A stretch of DNA of 64,000 nucleotides from Ypsolopha sequella (taxonomy: Eukaryota; Arthropoda; Insecta; Lepidoptera; Ypsolophidae), in the NCBI GenBank assembly GCA_934047225.1, contig CAKOHE010000061.1, forward strand, positions 1 to 64,000, read 5' to 3'. The notes under the pieces were generated by a model, which worked only from the letters and a program-made list of their open reading frames with translations, was not told where the DNA came from and did no database searches. Positions 41,652 through 52,795 of this stretch are shown piece after piece. The position numbers were made by a program, and so were the translations under genes. How positions within the stretch are numbered: position 1 is the first letter of the stretch; each line of letters starts with the position of its first letter.

Positions 41652-44544
41652 AAAAGTATAGAGGTTTTTTACCAAAATACTCGTGGTTTACGGACAAAAT
41701 TGGAAACTTTTTTTTACAAGTATCGCGGCATCAAATGCGGATTTGTTTGCAATAACGGAGTCGGGAGTAGACGAGTCAACTCATGACGGTGAGCTGGTTC
41801 CTCAGGGATGCTCCCTGCTACGTTGTGACAGGACAGACGGACGGAAGCATGGAGGGGCGCTGTTAGCCGCCTCGCCGCGCTATGAATTAAGAAGGATTCT
41901 CCTACCGGGAAATGTTAGCTTGGACAAGACCGCATTCGAAATTGTTGCTGCCACGGTGCACAACCATCAACAAAAATTTTTGTTCATGTGTGTAGTGGTA
42001 TATATTGCACCTAAAAGTTCAGTAAATGAATATTTACAAATGTTTAACTTATTAGAACAACTTTGTGTGAAATATAATAAAGTGTTAGTTTTAGGAGATT
42101 TTAACTTGTACTCGGCGTCAGTAGAATCTCACAACTATTATGAATACTTTGTATCTTTTTGCGAACTCCGTCAGAGAAACTTCATACCTAATATAAACGG
42201 GCGTCAATTGGATCTGGTGCTTACAACTCTCGCGGACGACGAAGTGAGTGTCGAGCTCGAATCGGTATCGCTAGTACCGGTAGATAAACCGACCGCCCTC
42301 GCTCCTGCGCGTGGTGCATCATCATGTGCATTAGCGCACGCTGCGCCGGCACAGGCAGACGCCAACGTTGCTAGCAACCGCAAAGAATGGAATTTTCGTA
42401 AGGCTGATTTTTATTTATTTTATTCATCTTTAATGAGGGTAGACTGGTCTTCTTTGTATGGTATAGGAAATGTTAATGACGCTATTAGTTATTTTTATGA
42501 TATTATTTATAAAATTATAGATAATTGTGCTCCCAGAAAAAAGCGTTTTGACGTGAATACTCGGTATAATTACCCTGAATGGTTCACGCCCGACTTAAAA
42601 CGCGACATACGGTTAAAAGCTGAATTACATAAGAGATATAAGGCCAGTAAGTCACAACGGGATTACGAGGCGTTTGCTCGGTATAGATCATCAGTTAAAG
42701 CGAAGACGGCTGCGGTGTATTCTCAATATCAGGATAGAATACAGTCGCAACTGAAGGAAGATCCCAAATCTTTTTGGAACTTAATGAAAAGTAAAAGGGG
42801 AACTCGTAATAGTGGTTCGTGCATTACTAAGAATGGAAATTCATTGCCGGATGAAGAATGTGCTAAGGAATTTGCTGAATATTTTCATTCGGTATATAGT
42901 TCAACTCCACCGCGACTATACGTTGACGAGGCCGTACGCGCAGCCGGGTGCAGCGGCAGCGGTGGTGGGGGGGGCGCGCGTGCATGTGCCGTGCGTCACC
43001 GTGCAGGCCGCGCTCGCCCGCCTCAAGCCAAAGCACTCGGCCGGGCCCGACGGTATATACCGTCCTACATGGTAAAGGACTGCCGGATGGTACTGGATAA
43101 ACCGCTGGCATTCCTTTTTAATCTTTGTTTGGCTACTGGAACTGACCCTGAAGCGTGGAAGATGTCACGTGTTATTCCAGTGCCAAAGGGGGGTTTGGGA
43201 TCGGATGTGGGCGACTTTAGACCGGTGGCGGTCCTGGTGACGTTTGCGAAGGTCTTTGAGTCAATTTTACATCGTTATATTTTAAAACAAGTGGATTGCC
43301 AGCTTTCGGATGCTCAACATGGCTTTAGGCCAGGACGTAGCACCGGAAGTAACTTGTTGTGCTTTATGACGTATGTAGCCCCAGAGCTTGACAAACGTAA
43401 GCAAATTGACGCTGCGTACTTCGACTTTAGGAAAGCTTTCGACACGGTTGATAATGACATCCTTTTGATGAAGCTTGCGGCAGCTGGATTCACTCCCCAG
43501 TTGCTTAATTTTTTTAGCAGTTACTTGCGAGATAGGCGACAATATGTGGATTACCGGGGTGCAACATCAGCTCCGTATTTCACTTATTCTGGTGTAAGTC
43601 AGGGCAGCAATCTCGGGTCCCTCGAGTTTTTGCTTATGATTAACGACCTTCCAAACGTCATCAGGAGCGCCATCTGTCTCTTATTTGCGGATGACCTCAA
43701 ATTAGTCTTGAAGATTGAAGATGAGACTGATTCTGAGAGACTGCAGCAGGACATTCGGAGGGTAGTAGAATGGAGCCAGCACAACAATCTTCACTTCAAT
43801 GTGTCAAAGTGTGTGGTGATGTTATATAGTCGTGCGCGAGAGCCACGCCAGCACTTTTACCAGATGGAGGGGACTGCGCTAGCGCGAGGCGATAGCGTCA
43901 AGGACCTGGGTGTGGTGATGAATGCCGAGCTAACGTTTCGTGATCACATTGTGGCTATCTGTAAAAAAGCTTTTAAGAAGTTGGGCTTCATACTGAGGCA
44001 GGCTAGGAGTTTTAATAGCATGCTAGGCGTAAAAGCTCTTTATAATGCCTTAGTACGCAGTAATTTAGAAAGTAGTGCAATAATCTGGAATCCCCATGAG
44101 ATTAAATATAGTCACATGGTGGAAAAGATTCAAAACAAGTTTGTTCGCTGGCTGTATTTAAAAAATTATGGTGTTTATCCATACTATCCACTTATGTATC
44201 CAACCCTATTTGTTATAGGTATGGTTGGATATAATAAGTTGGAAGTGAGGAGAGACCTGGCGCTACTAATTTATCTTTTTAAAGTTTTGCGAGGTATATT
44301 GTTCAATCCGCGGTTGCTAGCGTCCTTGAAGCTGTTTGTGCCGGATAACTATCTTCGCGCGAGAAATCATAAGTTGTTTTGCGTGCAGCACGCGCGCACT
44401 AATGTTCTTAAAGAGTCACCTGTTGTAAAGGCACTCCATCTTTTCAACAGAATCGACAACCTTACTGGGACCGATTTGTTTAGTTGTTCTTTGACGGAGT
44501 TCACAAAAACTGCTTTAAATATAATTTGTTACCAATCGCATTAG
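41652..44544 (+). pseudogene. ORF2 (endonuclease and RT) of the CR1-group LINE
   Basis: The endonuclease begins IEVFYQNTRGLRTKLETFF in one frame. At a T8 run (41708-41715) the frame changes and then stays open to TAG at 44542-44544. Seen in it: ITESGVDESTHDG (Glu), LGDFNLYS, LDLVLTTL; the usual final His of the endonuclease (DxH-type) is not evident in LVPVDKPTAL. RT shows YFDFRKAFDTVDND, GVSQGSNLGSLEF and FADDLKLV at 43684. Between the G8 run (42967-42974) and tatata (43054-43059) the frame is wrong for about 30 residues, so the conserved LKPKHSAGPDGI motif is read out of frame, although no stop appears. The C-terminal end (NYLRARNHKLFCVQHAR) is intact. Confidence 0.85.
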
Positions 44545-44610
44545 GTTATCCTGTAAAGATTGTGTAGTATAAATGTAAATAATAAATAAATAAATAATAA
44601 ATAACTATAT

Positions 44611-45339
44611 TTAGTTAGTATTTTGCAAGATTCAAAACTATTCTTACAAAAAATTGTCCAATCAATAAAAGCAAATAATTCTCAAAGATTTATTAAAGTC
44701 TGTGAATAACCATAATTAGTCAGACTTTAAGAAAAATCCTTTGTCTCAATCAGAGTTAATCATCATTATCAACATGCCAGTCCGTGTCTGCGTACTGCTG
44801 ATCTCATTTTTAACACGTTAGCTGAACAGAAAAAGGTAATTGTCTCCACACTTGCTAACATTCTTTTGCAAAACTTCATAGTTCACACATGCAAGTGAAT
44901 AAGACAATGTGCCTTCAAAGTCACAAGCAACGAAGAAAGTGTAGATAGGTTACAGGCGATCCGCGAGTGGCACGTTAAAACTTGGCTAACTTGCCAACCT
45001 GAACTCAGTATCGCGTCGGCGTCAGCGCATGACGGACGTCGCATGGGACGACGCACAACAACATGTAGGTCTTGTCACGTCACTTTTTCGCTCACGATAA
45101 TTATGACTTCCACGTGTCAATGTGATGCAATACTACGTAATTTACTGAAGTCAATTATGTTGTGTGCCGTTTTAGAAGTTCATATCTTATGTAGGTAACC
45201 TATCTACACTTTTTTTATATCATTGGGCACAAGTCTTAAAATTTGTGTGGAACCGTGCCCCACACACGAGAGCTAGTACTCGAAATGTCCCACACAAACC
45301 ACAAACCTTGTAACGTGTGTATGTGTGTACGGGGCTAGG
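44611..45339. other. Spacer without recognised gene
   Basis: AT-rich non-coding DNA after the LINE tail, with no domain-bearing frame. Confidence 0.4.
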
Positions 45340-45780
45340 CCATTTTGTATCCAGCCATCCATCCATCAGCTTGGTTCATCTACTACTGGACATAAGCCTT
45401 CCCAAGACTTCGCCACTCTTGGTGGTCCTCCTGGAAGAGATGCCCATACTCACACACGGCGGGCAGGTGGGTTGGTGAGCGTGGTGCCGAAATTATCGCA
45501 CCAGTGATGCCGCTGCCCGTCTCTAGCCTGTTTTACATAAAGGCTGACAATTGGAGATAGACATACCGCTATCAGTTGGTCCCAGGTATGGTGGGCCACC
45601 TGGTTGTGCGTTTTTCGGAGCTGTCCTCTTACGGTGTTGGCGAGTAAGATAGTGGTACCTCCACAGTCGAGCCGGGCATCAGCTCTACCACTTACTTTAT
45701 TATTGATAGCTTTTGCCCGCGGCTTCGCCCGCGTTGATTTAGTTTTTGTGTAGTACTTTTTACACAACATATTTAAATCT
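45340..45780 (-). repeat. Dispersed repeat, probably LINE-derived
   Basis: Contains strings that I recall from many lepidopteran genomes (tactactggacataagcc at about 45381; agcttttgcccgcggcttcg at about 45709) and a minus-strand frame with HHTWDQLIAVCLSPIVSLYV. I read it as a decayed piece of a repetitive element. About 50 bp of it recur at 40374-40425. Confidence 0.5.
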
Positions 45781-47633
45781 GGTTTGGAGTGTTTTTGGTG
45801 CAATTCTTTGATCTCCAGGTAAAGTCTCTTTGACGGGGCCTATTACCTACTAGTTTTTTTTTATTCATATTTAAAGTACCTTTATAAGAGCTCTCACTCC
45901 CACAGGGACTCACCGATCAAAGTTTTAAAAAAATGACAAATTTGAATACGGCAGCGTAATCGGCAACCTTGAATGCCCTTCGATACCGAGTTTCGTGTGA
46001 CCTGTCAAAAACTGTCAAAACCTGTAAAATTATTTTTTTTTGTCATGTAGCCCTACCTTGACTGATCACTATAGTTGAAACCAAAACTCCCTACGATTAG
46101 CCGTTCGGGAGATATGGCCGATCAAAATTCTGTAAATTTTTCTTCTTTTCGTTTTTTTTTTTACCGTCGTCTAGATCTCACCGAGCCCTTTTCTTAGAGT
46201 ACCATGAACATGGGTCTAGCATCAGCCGTTTGGGAGATAAGGGTCTGTAAAGTTTTGACACTTTCGGCAGTTAGACACCCATCAACATGGGCCTAACTCC
46301 AGCCGTTTGGGAGATACAGGCCGTCAAAGTTTTGACATTAAAAAAGAAAAACTTTTTTGGCACACCGTGGTCCAAGTATATCCCTAGGGATATACCATCT
46401 TCCGTTCCAAAGATATTTTGCTGGAATATAGATAGATATAGACAGATAGATAGATAGATAGATAGACACATAGGTATTAGATAGATATATAGATTGACCT
46501 CAAAAGGAAAAAATGGAACCCTAATAGGATCACTTATGTGGCTGTCTGTCTGTCCGTCAACAACAGCCGATTTGCTCTGACACACATACATTTTCATGTC
46601 CACTATATTAAATGTCAAAATCGATGCAATTTTCGTAATTAATGTCCAAGAAAACCATAAAAACGACACCCATATTGATATTTACACATTTCAAAATTTC
46701 AACCCCATCGCACCCCAACAGGAAATGATGTTATTTCACGTTCACTACGTTGGATTTAGAAATCGTTCTTGTTTTCGTAATCAGCGACCCGATAAACCAT
46801 ACAAACGATACCCATGTTGATTTTCAGACTTTGTCACCCCATTTCCCCCTTTTAGGGGTTGAATTCTGAAAAAACCTGAAACACGTGTTTACTCATTTAT
46901 GAATAGGAGTACTCCTGTGAAGTCTCGAATAAAATAGTCTAACTAATCTTGTTTCCCCATACAAACTTTGGACCCCCGTTTCACCCCCTTAGGGGTAGAA
47001 TTTCGAAAAACCCTTTCTTATTCCTTGTTTACATTACAAAGGGAAGCTTTGTGCAAAATTTCAGCTTTCTAGGTCGAAGGGTTTGGGCTGTGCGTTGATG
47101 AGTCAGTGAATGAGTCGGTGAATGAATCAGTCAGTCAGTCAGGACTTCTCTTTTTATATATATAGATTATTCTATACGTTCCTGTGCTTATCTAATTCCA
47201 CTGTTAAATCCAGCTGTTTTAACAAGACAAAAATACACGGAAACGGTCCAAAACTCCACACTCGAAGGATAATCATAAAACTTATCAAAAACACTCAAAA
47301 CATTACAGAACCGTGTCTTAAGTTTACGAGCGTCCTTTCCACCTCACTGAGTTTCGATATTCGTATCTCTCGCCACAGAAAACATTACAATGAATAACTG
47401 CCCCAACTGCTCGGTTATTTCCCCGTTATGAGAATAAAAGCCTAAGTCGCACGAACCATTATCGGGGAGTTATTGGAATCCTGCTCCTTGTTTGACTTAG
47501 TTGCGAGGGGCAGTCGGACACGCTCTGATCATGACAGTACCTCCACTTTATCATTTTGTCTGTCCAATACTTGTATTATAAAGGAATAGAGGAGATGACA
47601 GGGTAAACAAAATTTTAATTTAAATTTTAAATA
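45781..47633. other. Repeat debris with a GATA microsatellite
   Basis: No gene. Near 46200-46330 a decayed motif (agccgtttgggagata) occurs twice about 90 bp apart, and a related one lies near 46100. A (tagata)/(gata) microsatellite is at about 46428-46475. The segment 46840-47166 looks like the 3' part of a dispersed element that ends in a (cagt)n run and tatatata. Confidence 0.5.
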
Positions 47634-47881
47634 GGCCGTCATTTAGATTATCAAAAAATATTGGACACGCATTTTTTTCTTTTGTCAATCAACCAAAAAT
47701 GACAGAGATAAAACGCGTCAAAGTTTGGGAGTGGGGGCTGGTGACGTCACGCCTAGGTAAAAAGTGTACTTAGGCGTGACGTCACGCGGAACTTTAGCGG
47801 GCTATATCTTCATCATTTTTTGTTTAACTGACAAAAGAAAAAATACGTGTCCAATATTTTCTGATAATCTAACTGACGGCC
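47634..47881. mobile_element. Foldback MITE, 248 bp, TA-flanked
   Basis: Inverted arms of about 65 bp begin ggccgtcatttagattatc at 47634; the complementary arm ends at 47881. TA flanks both ends. The centre holds a further inverted pair (gacgtcacgcctag ... cttaggcgtgacgtc), so the whole element folds into one long hairpin. Confidence 0.85.
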
Positions 47882-49160
47882 TAATTCCAATTTCTTAGTC
47901 ATCATGCCTTTTATAGAATGAATGAATAAATGAACACTTTATTGTACAAAAATAAGAAAATAAGATACATACAAAGAACAGATAGAAAACAAGGGTGGAC
48001 TTATTCCTATAACAACCTTGGGAAAACATAAAAAAAAAATTATATTAGAAATTTAGATCAGTGAAAAAAATTTATACTATGAAATAAAAAGTTATAATAT
48101 CCTACGATACAAATAAAAATACTTTATACATACTTTCATATGATTTTGTATAATTCTACTTTAAAAACACAAGAAATAATATGGTATGAAATTTATTCCA
48201 AGCTTTTCGGTTACGGCATCAGTCGCAATAATGTAAGAAAAACATATTTTTAAGCACATTCGTCCAAAATATAATTAAAAGACAAAATAAAATAGTTAAC
48301 TATTTAAAACGACTAAAACCAAATTAATAATTAAAATCGAAACTAAATCGTAATATCATTTTAATATCAATTTAAAATCAAATAGTTTATTTTTTAAAGT
48401 AGGTATACATAATACACTTTTTACGTGTCAAATTTAATCTTATAAAAATATATTTAATAAAATAATAAACTTACATGAACTGAATTAAAGGTTTATTTAA
48501 TATATGCAGCAAAATATATGTACGATTCAAATGAAAAGTCAAATTTATAATTATACAAGGTGAAATCTAATCAACCGCCCGAACGGTCGACCAAATCACA
48601 TCCAATATACTAAATACTAATAGGTTACATATATAAATACATGCCTACCTTCGCCCATACGATTTGTCTTGGTAAGAAGAAGGGCAAAAAACTTAGCAAG
48701 ATCATATCTTTTTTTTAGCCAATAATTTATTACACATTCTAAAAATAATCTTTATTTAAAAAAACGGTTAATGCGAGTGGAACTCACCCACAGAAAAATA
48801 TAGTGATGTATTTTAGTGTTACAAATATAAGTTTTCTTTTTTTTTGAAATTTAACTAGTAGTTAGGAACCGCTTAATTTTTTCTGTAAGTCTATCAATAC
48901 GTAATGTCAGATGTTTTAAGCCAAAGTTATTGAGTAATCAAGTTTAAAGCAAACCTTAAAAACTACTAACGCACACCTTCTTCAGATAACAGGCGTCAGC
49001 CAGATGATCAGATAGGAAAAGATGCCTGCGTCACGTGAAACAGGATTATTGATTTATGCTCTATTCTAACAGTTTTATTGATAAACAGTGCTTCGATGTT
49101 CTGTGGGGTAGCAACATATACTTTCTCTATGAGTAGCAATGACCAATGTAAACTGTGGGT
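47882..49160. other. AT-rich spacer with a LINE 3' end
   Basis: At 47921-47960 the minus strand shows a LINE-like end (gtacaataaagtg then a ttcatttattcattcattc tail), suggesting a 5'-truncated LINE on the minus strand that continues rightwards. The remainder is very AT-rich with no recognised gene. Confidence 0.5.
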
Positions 49161-49312
49161 CTACCGCGTAATTCTCATTTTCATCAACATCAACTTGAGA
49201 TTGAAATTTGTCGTGCGTGCGACGACGCCCGCCTAACATGCCATCTCTTTTGCACGCGTTCAATTTCGCATGCATTTGCTTGAAGTTGATACAAATGAGA
49301 ATTACGCGGTAG
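49161..49312. mobile_element. MITE with 20-bp perfect inverted ends
   Basis: ctaccgcgtaattctcattt at 49161-49180 and its exact complement at 49293-49312. The similarity continues a few bases outside and inside. No coding capacity. Confidence 0.75.
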
Positions 49313-49599
49313 AGCCCCTGGAGCTAATTTGTAGTACAATCTCTAAGATTCATGGATTCAATAACAATAATTGTGGGATACATGTCTTCAAAACTCATTT
49401 TTAAAAATTAACAAAAGAAGAAATATTACATTAGAGTCCGGTCAAAATACTTGAATTTTTTAAAAGATAGGCTTCGCTGATATTTTATATTGATTAATGG
49501 TTTTGTACCTATCAATGAAAATAATTTGCTCAATATGATAATAAAAAGTTATCAACGACTTTGCGCAAGTACCCATAATGCATGTTCTGTTCAGGTATC

Positions 49600-49975
49600 T
49601 TTTTTATTTTTCAATGCAAGTGTTCGTAAAGGCCCACTTTTTATGCATCAAAACCGAACAGAAAGTCGATTAATTTGCCCTAGGGCTTTATTATTATTAT
49701 TATTTTTTATTTATTTACAATGGTTGGCTAACCTGCTGCCTTTCCTGTGTACCATAAATGTTATCCTTTTTTCCACTGTTTAACGGCTCTGGATACGGTC
49801 CTTTTGAGCCAATCATAATTTAAAGTTCACAACATTATATTTGTTTTATTTCCTTACACTATGCATTGAAAAACGTAGTATGATACACGGGCGTAAGAGC
49901 AATAAATTACTCGGTTAAATCGTCCTCATAATTTATTCCTTCTCGCCCTTGTAGCATAAACTACTATTAGTTCGG
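49600..49975 (+). repeat. Dispersed repeat B, copy 2
   Basis: Inverted relative to 18530-18925 with high identity. It lacks the 31-bp palindromic segment that the other copy carries. The shared frame (FFNASVRKGPLFMHQN...) is not a known protein. Confidence 0.8.
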
Positions 49976-50327
49976 TCATTATATGTACATATTTATCATT
50001 GTATTATTGATACTTTATATTTTCTTTTACTATACTTGTTGCGTTAATTTTGTACAATCAATTGTAATGTAAGTACTCGATCAAATCAATACGGTGTTGG
50101 CTTCCGCTATGCGTCGTAGCAGCCGCAAAATTCCGTAGACCTGTCAACGCGCTACGCCGTAGCAGTAAATGAGCATAGCGGAGAAAGATGGGCATTAGAG
50201 TGGATCAGGTGGCGTGCACAGAACTTTTTTCCAGAAAAAGAACGTTTGTATCAAAATTTTCACTCTATGGTAGGCAGTACCTACCCTGGCGTCATACAAA
50301 CTTTTTTTTCAGTGTTATTTTATTTGT

Positions 50328-50449
50328 GACTTCGCAATCGCACAGCAACATATACAACATATCAGCTACCTAATACCAATTTATTAGCGATTTGAGAAGA
50401 TATTTCTACGCATCAGTGCTTTATTTGTGCTCTGCGATTGCAAAGTCAC
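50328..50449. repeat. Short inverted repeat
   Basis: gtgacttcgcaatcgcacag (about 50328) pairs imperfectly with ctgcgattgcaaagtcac (about 50432-50449). Likely another small foldback element. Confidence 0.5.
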
Positions 50450-50634
50450 CATATTTTATTAGGAAATAAAGATGACTAATATTAATACAGTCACTTAATG
50501 TTGGTAGGTAACTAAATAGGAAACAATTTATGATAAATTTGGTAAATAGGTGCTCCCATACTAACTTAAATGAAAAGGTGCTTCCATAAAAACTAAAATA
50601 GCAGACTTGGCTTTACATAAGATCTCACAACTTT

Positions 50635-51245
50635 TTACGGTGGAAGGATTGCGTTGCGAGACTTGCCATTTTTGTACATTTTATGTTTTTGATGGGATCT
50701 CATTTCTTTTTGTAGGTAGTCCTCCTTTTTTTCTTCTCGGGTAATATTTCTTGCACGTCTGCTGCGGATTTTCTTAAAACCCACTCCCTTTAACTGATCA
50801 TTAGGACATACTCCTGAGAAACTAGTATCGGGAAGGAGCATTTCATAATGACCACCTAAGAAACTACCAGAGAATCGTAAACGTTTCACTGGCATCCCAG
50901 GATCGCCACCGAATGATCCTCTCAAACGGCCATTTTCGTAAACCTCGAACGTAAATGGATACAAAGCGGTGGCTGCCATAAGTTCGGATACGGAACCGTA
51001 GGTGGTAGTTTTCATCATTGCTGTCGAGTACATGTGTCTCCACGCTCGTCACACGTATAAAGTTGCATTTCATCCCAATGCGCTACCACATACTCGACTA
51101 CCGCACACCTAATGTCATATGACGACTCAATGTTCCCATACATAGAGAATAACAAAGAATGGAACAAACATGTTCCATCTCCAGGTATAGGGACAACTAG
51201 GTGTGGACAAGGATTTTCATTTATGTACAATATTTCAGGTTCCAT
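50635..51245 (-). pseudogene. OTU-family cysteine protease-like ORF, frame broken
   Basis: ATG at 51245 gives VVPIPGDGTCLFHSLLFSMYG, the D-G-x-C-L-F core of OTU deubiquitinases with the catalytic Cys at residue 26. It continues through DIRCAVVEYVVAHWDEMQ until about 51034. There an acac string carries two extra bases relative to the continuation, and the frame resumes from about 51033 (MYSTAMMKTTTYGSVSELMA). The catalytic His is likely the one in GSFLGGHYEMLLPD. A basic tail (KKIRSRRARNITREEKK) ends at 50635. OTU proteases cut ubiquitin chains; such ORFs occur as host genes and also within animal Helitrons, some retrotransposons and insect viruses. Which of these this was cannot be told here. 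No helicase or Rep domain is next to it. Confidence 0.75.
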
Positions 51246-51837
51246 TGCAATATTAATTTTTACTGTAAGTTATTATTACTATTATCCACAATTAGATGCA
51301 ACAGGCAGGTTAAAATTTCTATTGACCATGAAGTGGAAGGCAGGCTTGTCAGTCTAAACCACAGAGTACATTATTATGTCTAAACCTCTCAGAATAATGA
51401 GCTAAACCTGGTCTTTTTTGAATGACACACGAGTACATAGACATTTCAATATACCTACATCATAGAGGATGCATATACAAATAAAACAACATTAGCCGCT
51501 TTATTTTTCCTTTAATATATTTAAAGCTTTACTTGATAAATAACCTTTTACCTTGATTTTTAAGGTTCCGTATCATTAGGTTCCGTGACCCTATTACTAA
51601 TCCTCCGCTGTCTATCCATCTATCACATGGGTCTACAGCTTCAGCCGTTATAGGTAGCGCGTAAATATTTTCACATAATGTATGTTACATTGTCCTCTAT
51701 CACGGCAAATAATAATGTGGCCCCTATCACAGCATAAAAAGTTCAATAAATGGAAATCCAAGGGGGGTCCAATTATTCGATGTTATTTGTTTCAGCTCTA
51801 TCTTTATAAAACAACAATTTTGGGCATATAAATATTA
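51246..51837. other. Spacer without recognised gene
   Basis: Non-coding; no intron-like continuation of the OTU frame could be supported. Confidence 0.35.
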
Positions 51838-52795
51838 GAGTTCCGTATTCAAAAGGTGCTGATTTGTTTGTCAGGCGCTACCATTTTAGCGCCTTGTTTT
51901 TTGTCGCCTTGATGTTGCTATGTCATCTTTATTGTTGGTATTTACCATAATGATTTGGGGTTTCGTACCCATATTTTGTGATGGTAGTACGGAACCCTTC
52001 GTGAGCGAGTCTGACTTGCACTTAGCCGGTTTAATAGCGACTTAATTAAGAAAAGTTGATATTTATCTTCTTAAATAGACTAAATGTGTTTTAGGGTTCC
52101 TTACCCAAAGCACAAATTATTATAACAAAGGCTCTATCGTTAGAACGGTTATACATACAAGTTGAAAATTTAGGCAGACTACTATAAAGTAAAATAATAA
52201 AAATTACGAATTACGAATTGTTTGTCAGACGCTACCGTTTTATTGCTTCGTTTTTTGTCGCCTTGATGGTGCTATGGCATCTATGTTGTTGCAATTTACT
52301 TTTAGGGTTCCATACCCGTATTGTGTAGGGGTACGGAACCCTTTATGCACGAGTCGGATTCGCAAACTACCGTTTTTTTAGTGACTTAATTACGAAATGT
52401 TGATATTTTCTTCTTAAATAGACTAATATTGTGAATGTGTGGAACATTATAAACCATCCTTTTTAGGGTGCCTTACCCAAGGAACAGATTATTATAACAA
52501 AGGCTCTATCTTTAGAACGGTAATACAACATACAAGTAAAAGTTTAAACTTTGGGCAGTCTGTAGTAAATACTTTAAAGTAAAATAATGAAAATTTGGGT
52601 TCCGTACTAAAAAGGTACCGAATTGTTTGTCAGGCGCTACCGTTTTATCGCTTTTTTGTTTTTTGTCGCCTTAATGTTGCTATGGCATCTTTATTGTTGT
52701 TATTTACTTTTAGGGTTCCGTACCCTTATTGTGTAGGAGTACGGAACTCTTTATGCACGAGTCAGATTCGCACTTAACCGGTTTTATTTTTTAGT
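51838..52795 (+). repeat. Tandem array of a dispersed element, about 2.5 units of 380-390 bp
   Basis: A segment starting near gtttgtcaggcgctacc and ending near gcacttaaccggttt occurs at about 51838-52035, 52213-52385 and 52598-52795. The linker (gacttaattaagaaaagttgatat...) is also repeated. The units contain the paired strings ggttccgtaccc and gtacggaaccc, which form a hairpin. Confidence 0.8.

Larger units (their letters stand above)
40966..44610 (+). mobile_element. CR1-group LINE, near full length, with several frame breaks
   Basis: Second LINE, with ORF1 (40966-41650), ORF2 (about 41652-44544) and a 3' tail of aataaataaataaat type at 44576-44605. The 5' border is uncertain. It is related through its C-terminus to the fragment at 35336-35764. 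Frame breaks lie in ORF1 (near 41185), in the endonuclease at a T8 run, and twice near the start of RT. The clade (CR1, Daphne or a neighbour) is recognition from memory. Confidence 0.85.

Noticed and set aside
46428..46475. GATA-rich stretch as a regulatory site
   Set aside because: It is a simple (gata) microsatellite; length alone explains the motif count.
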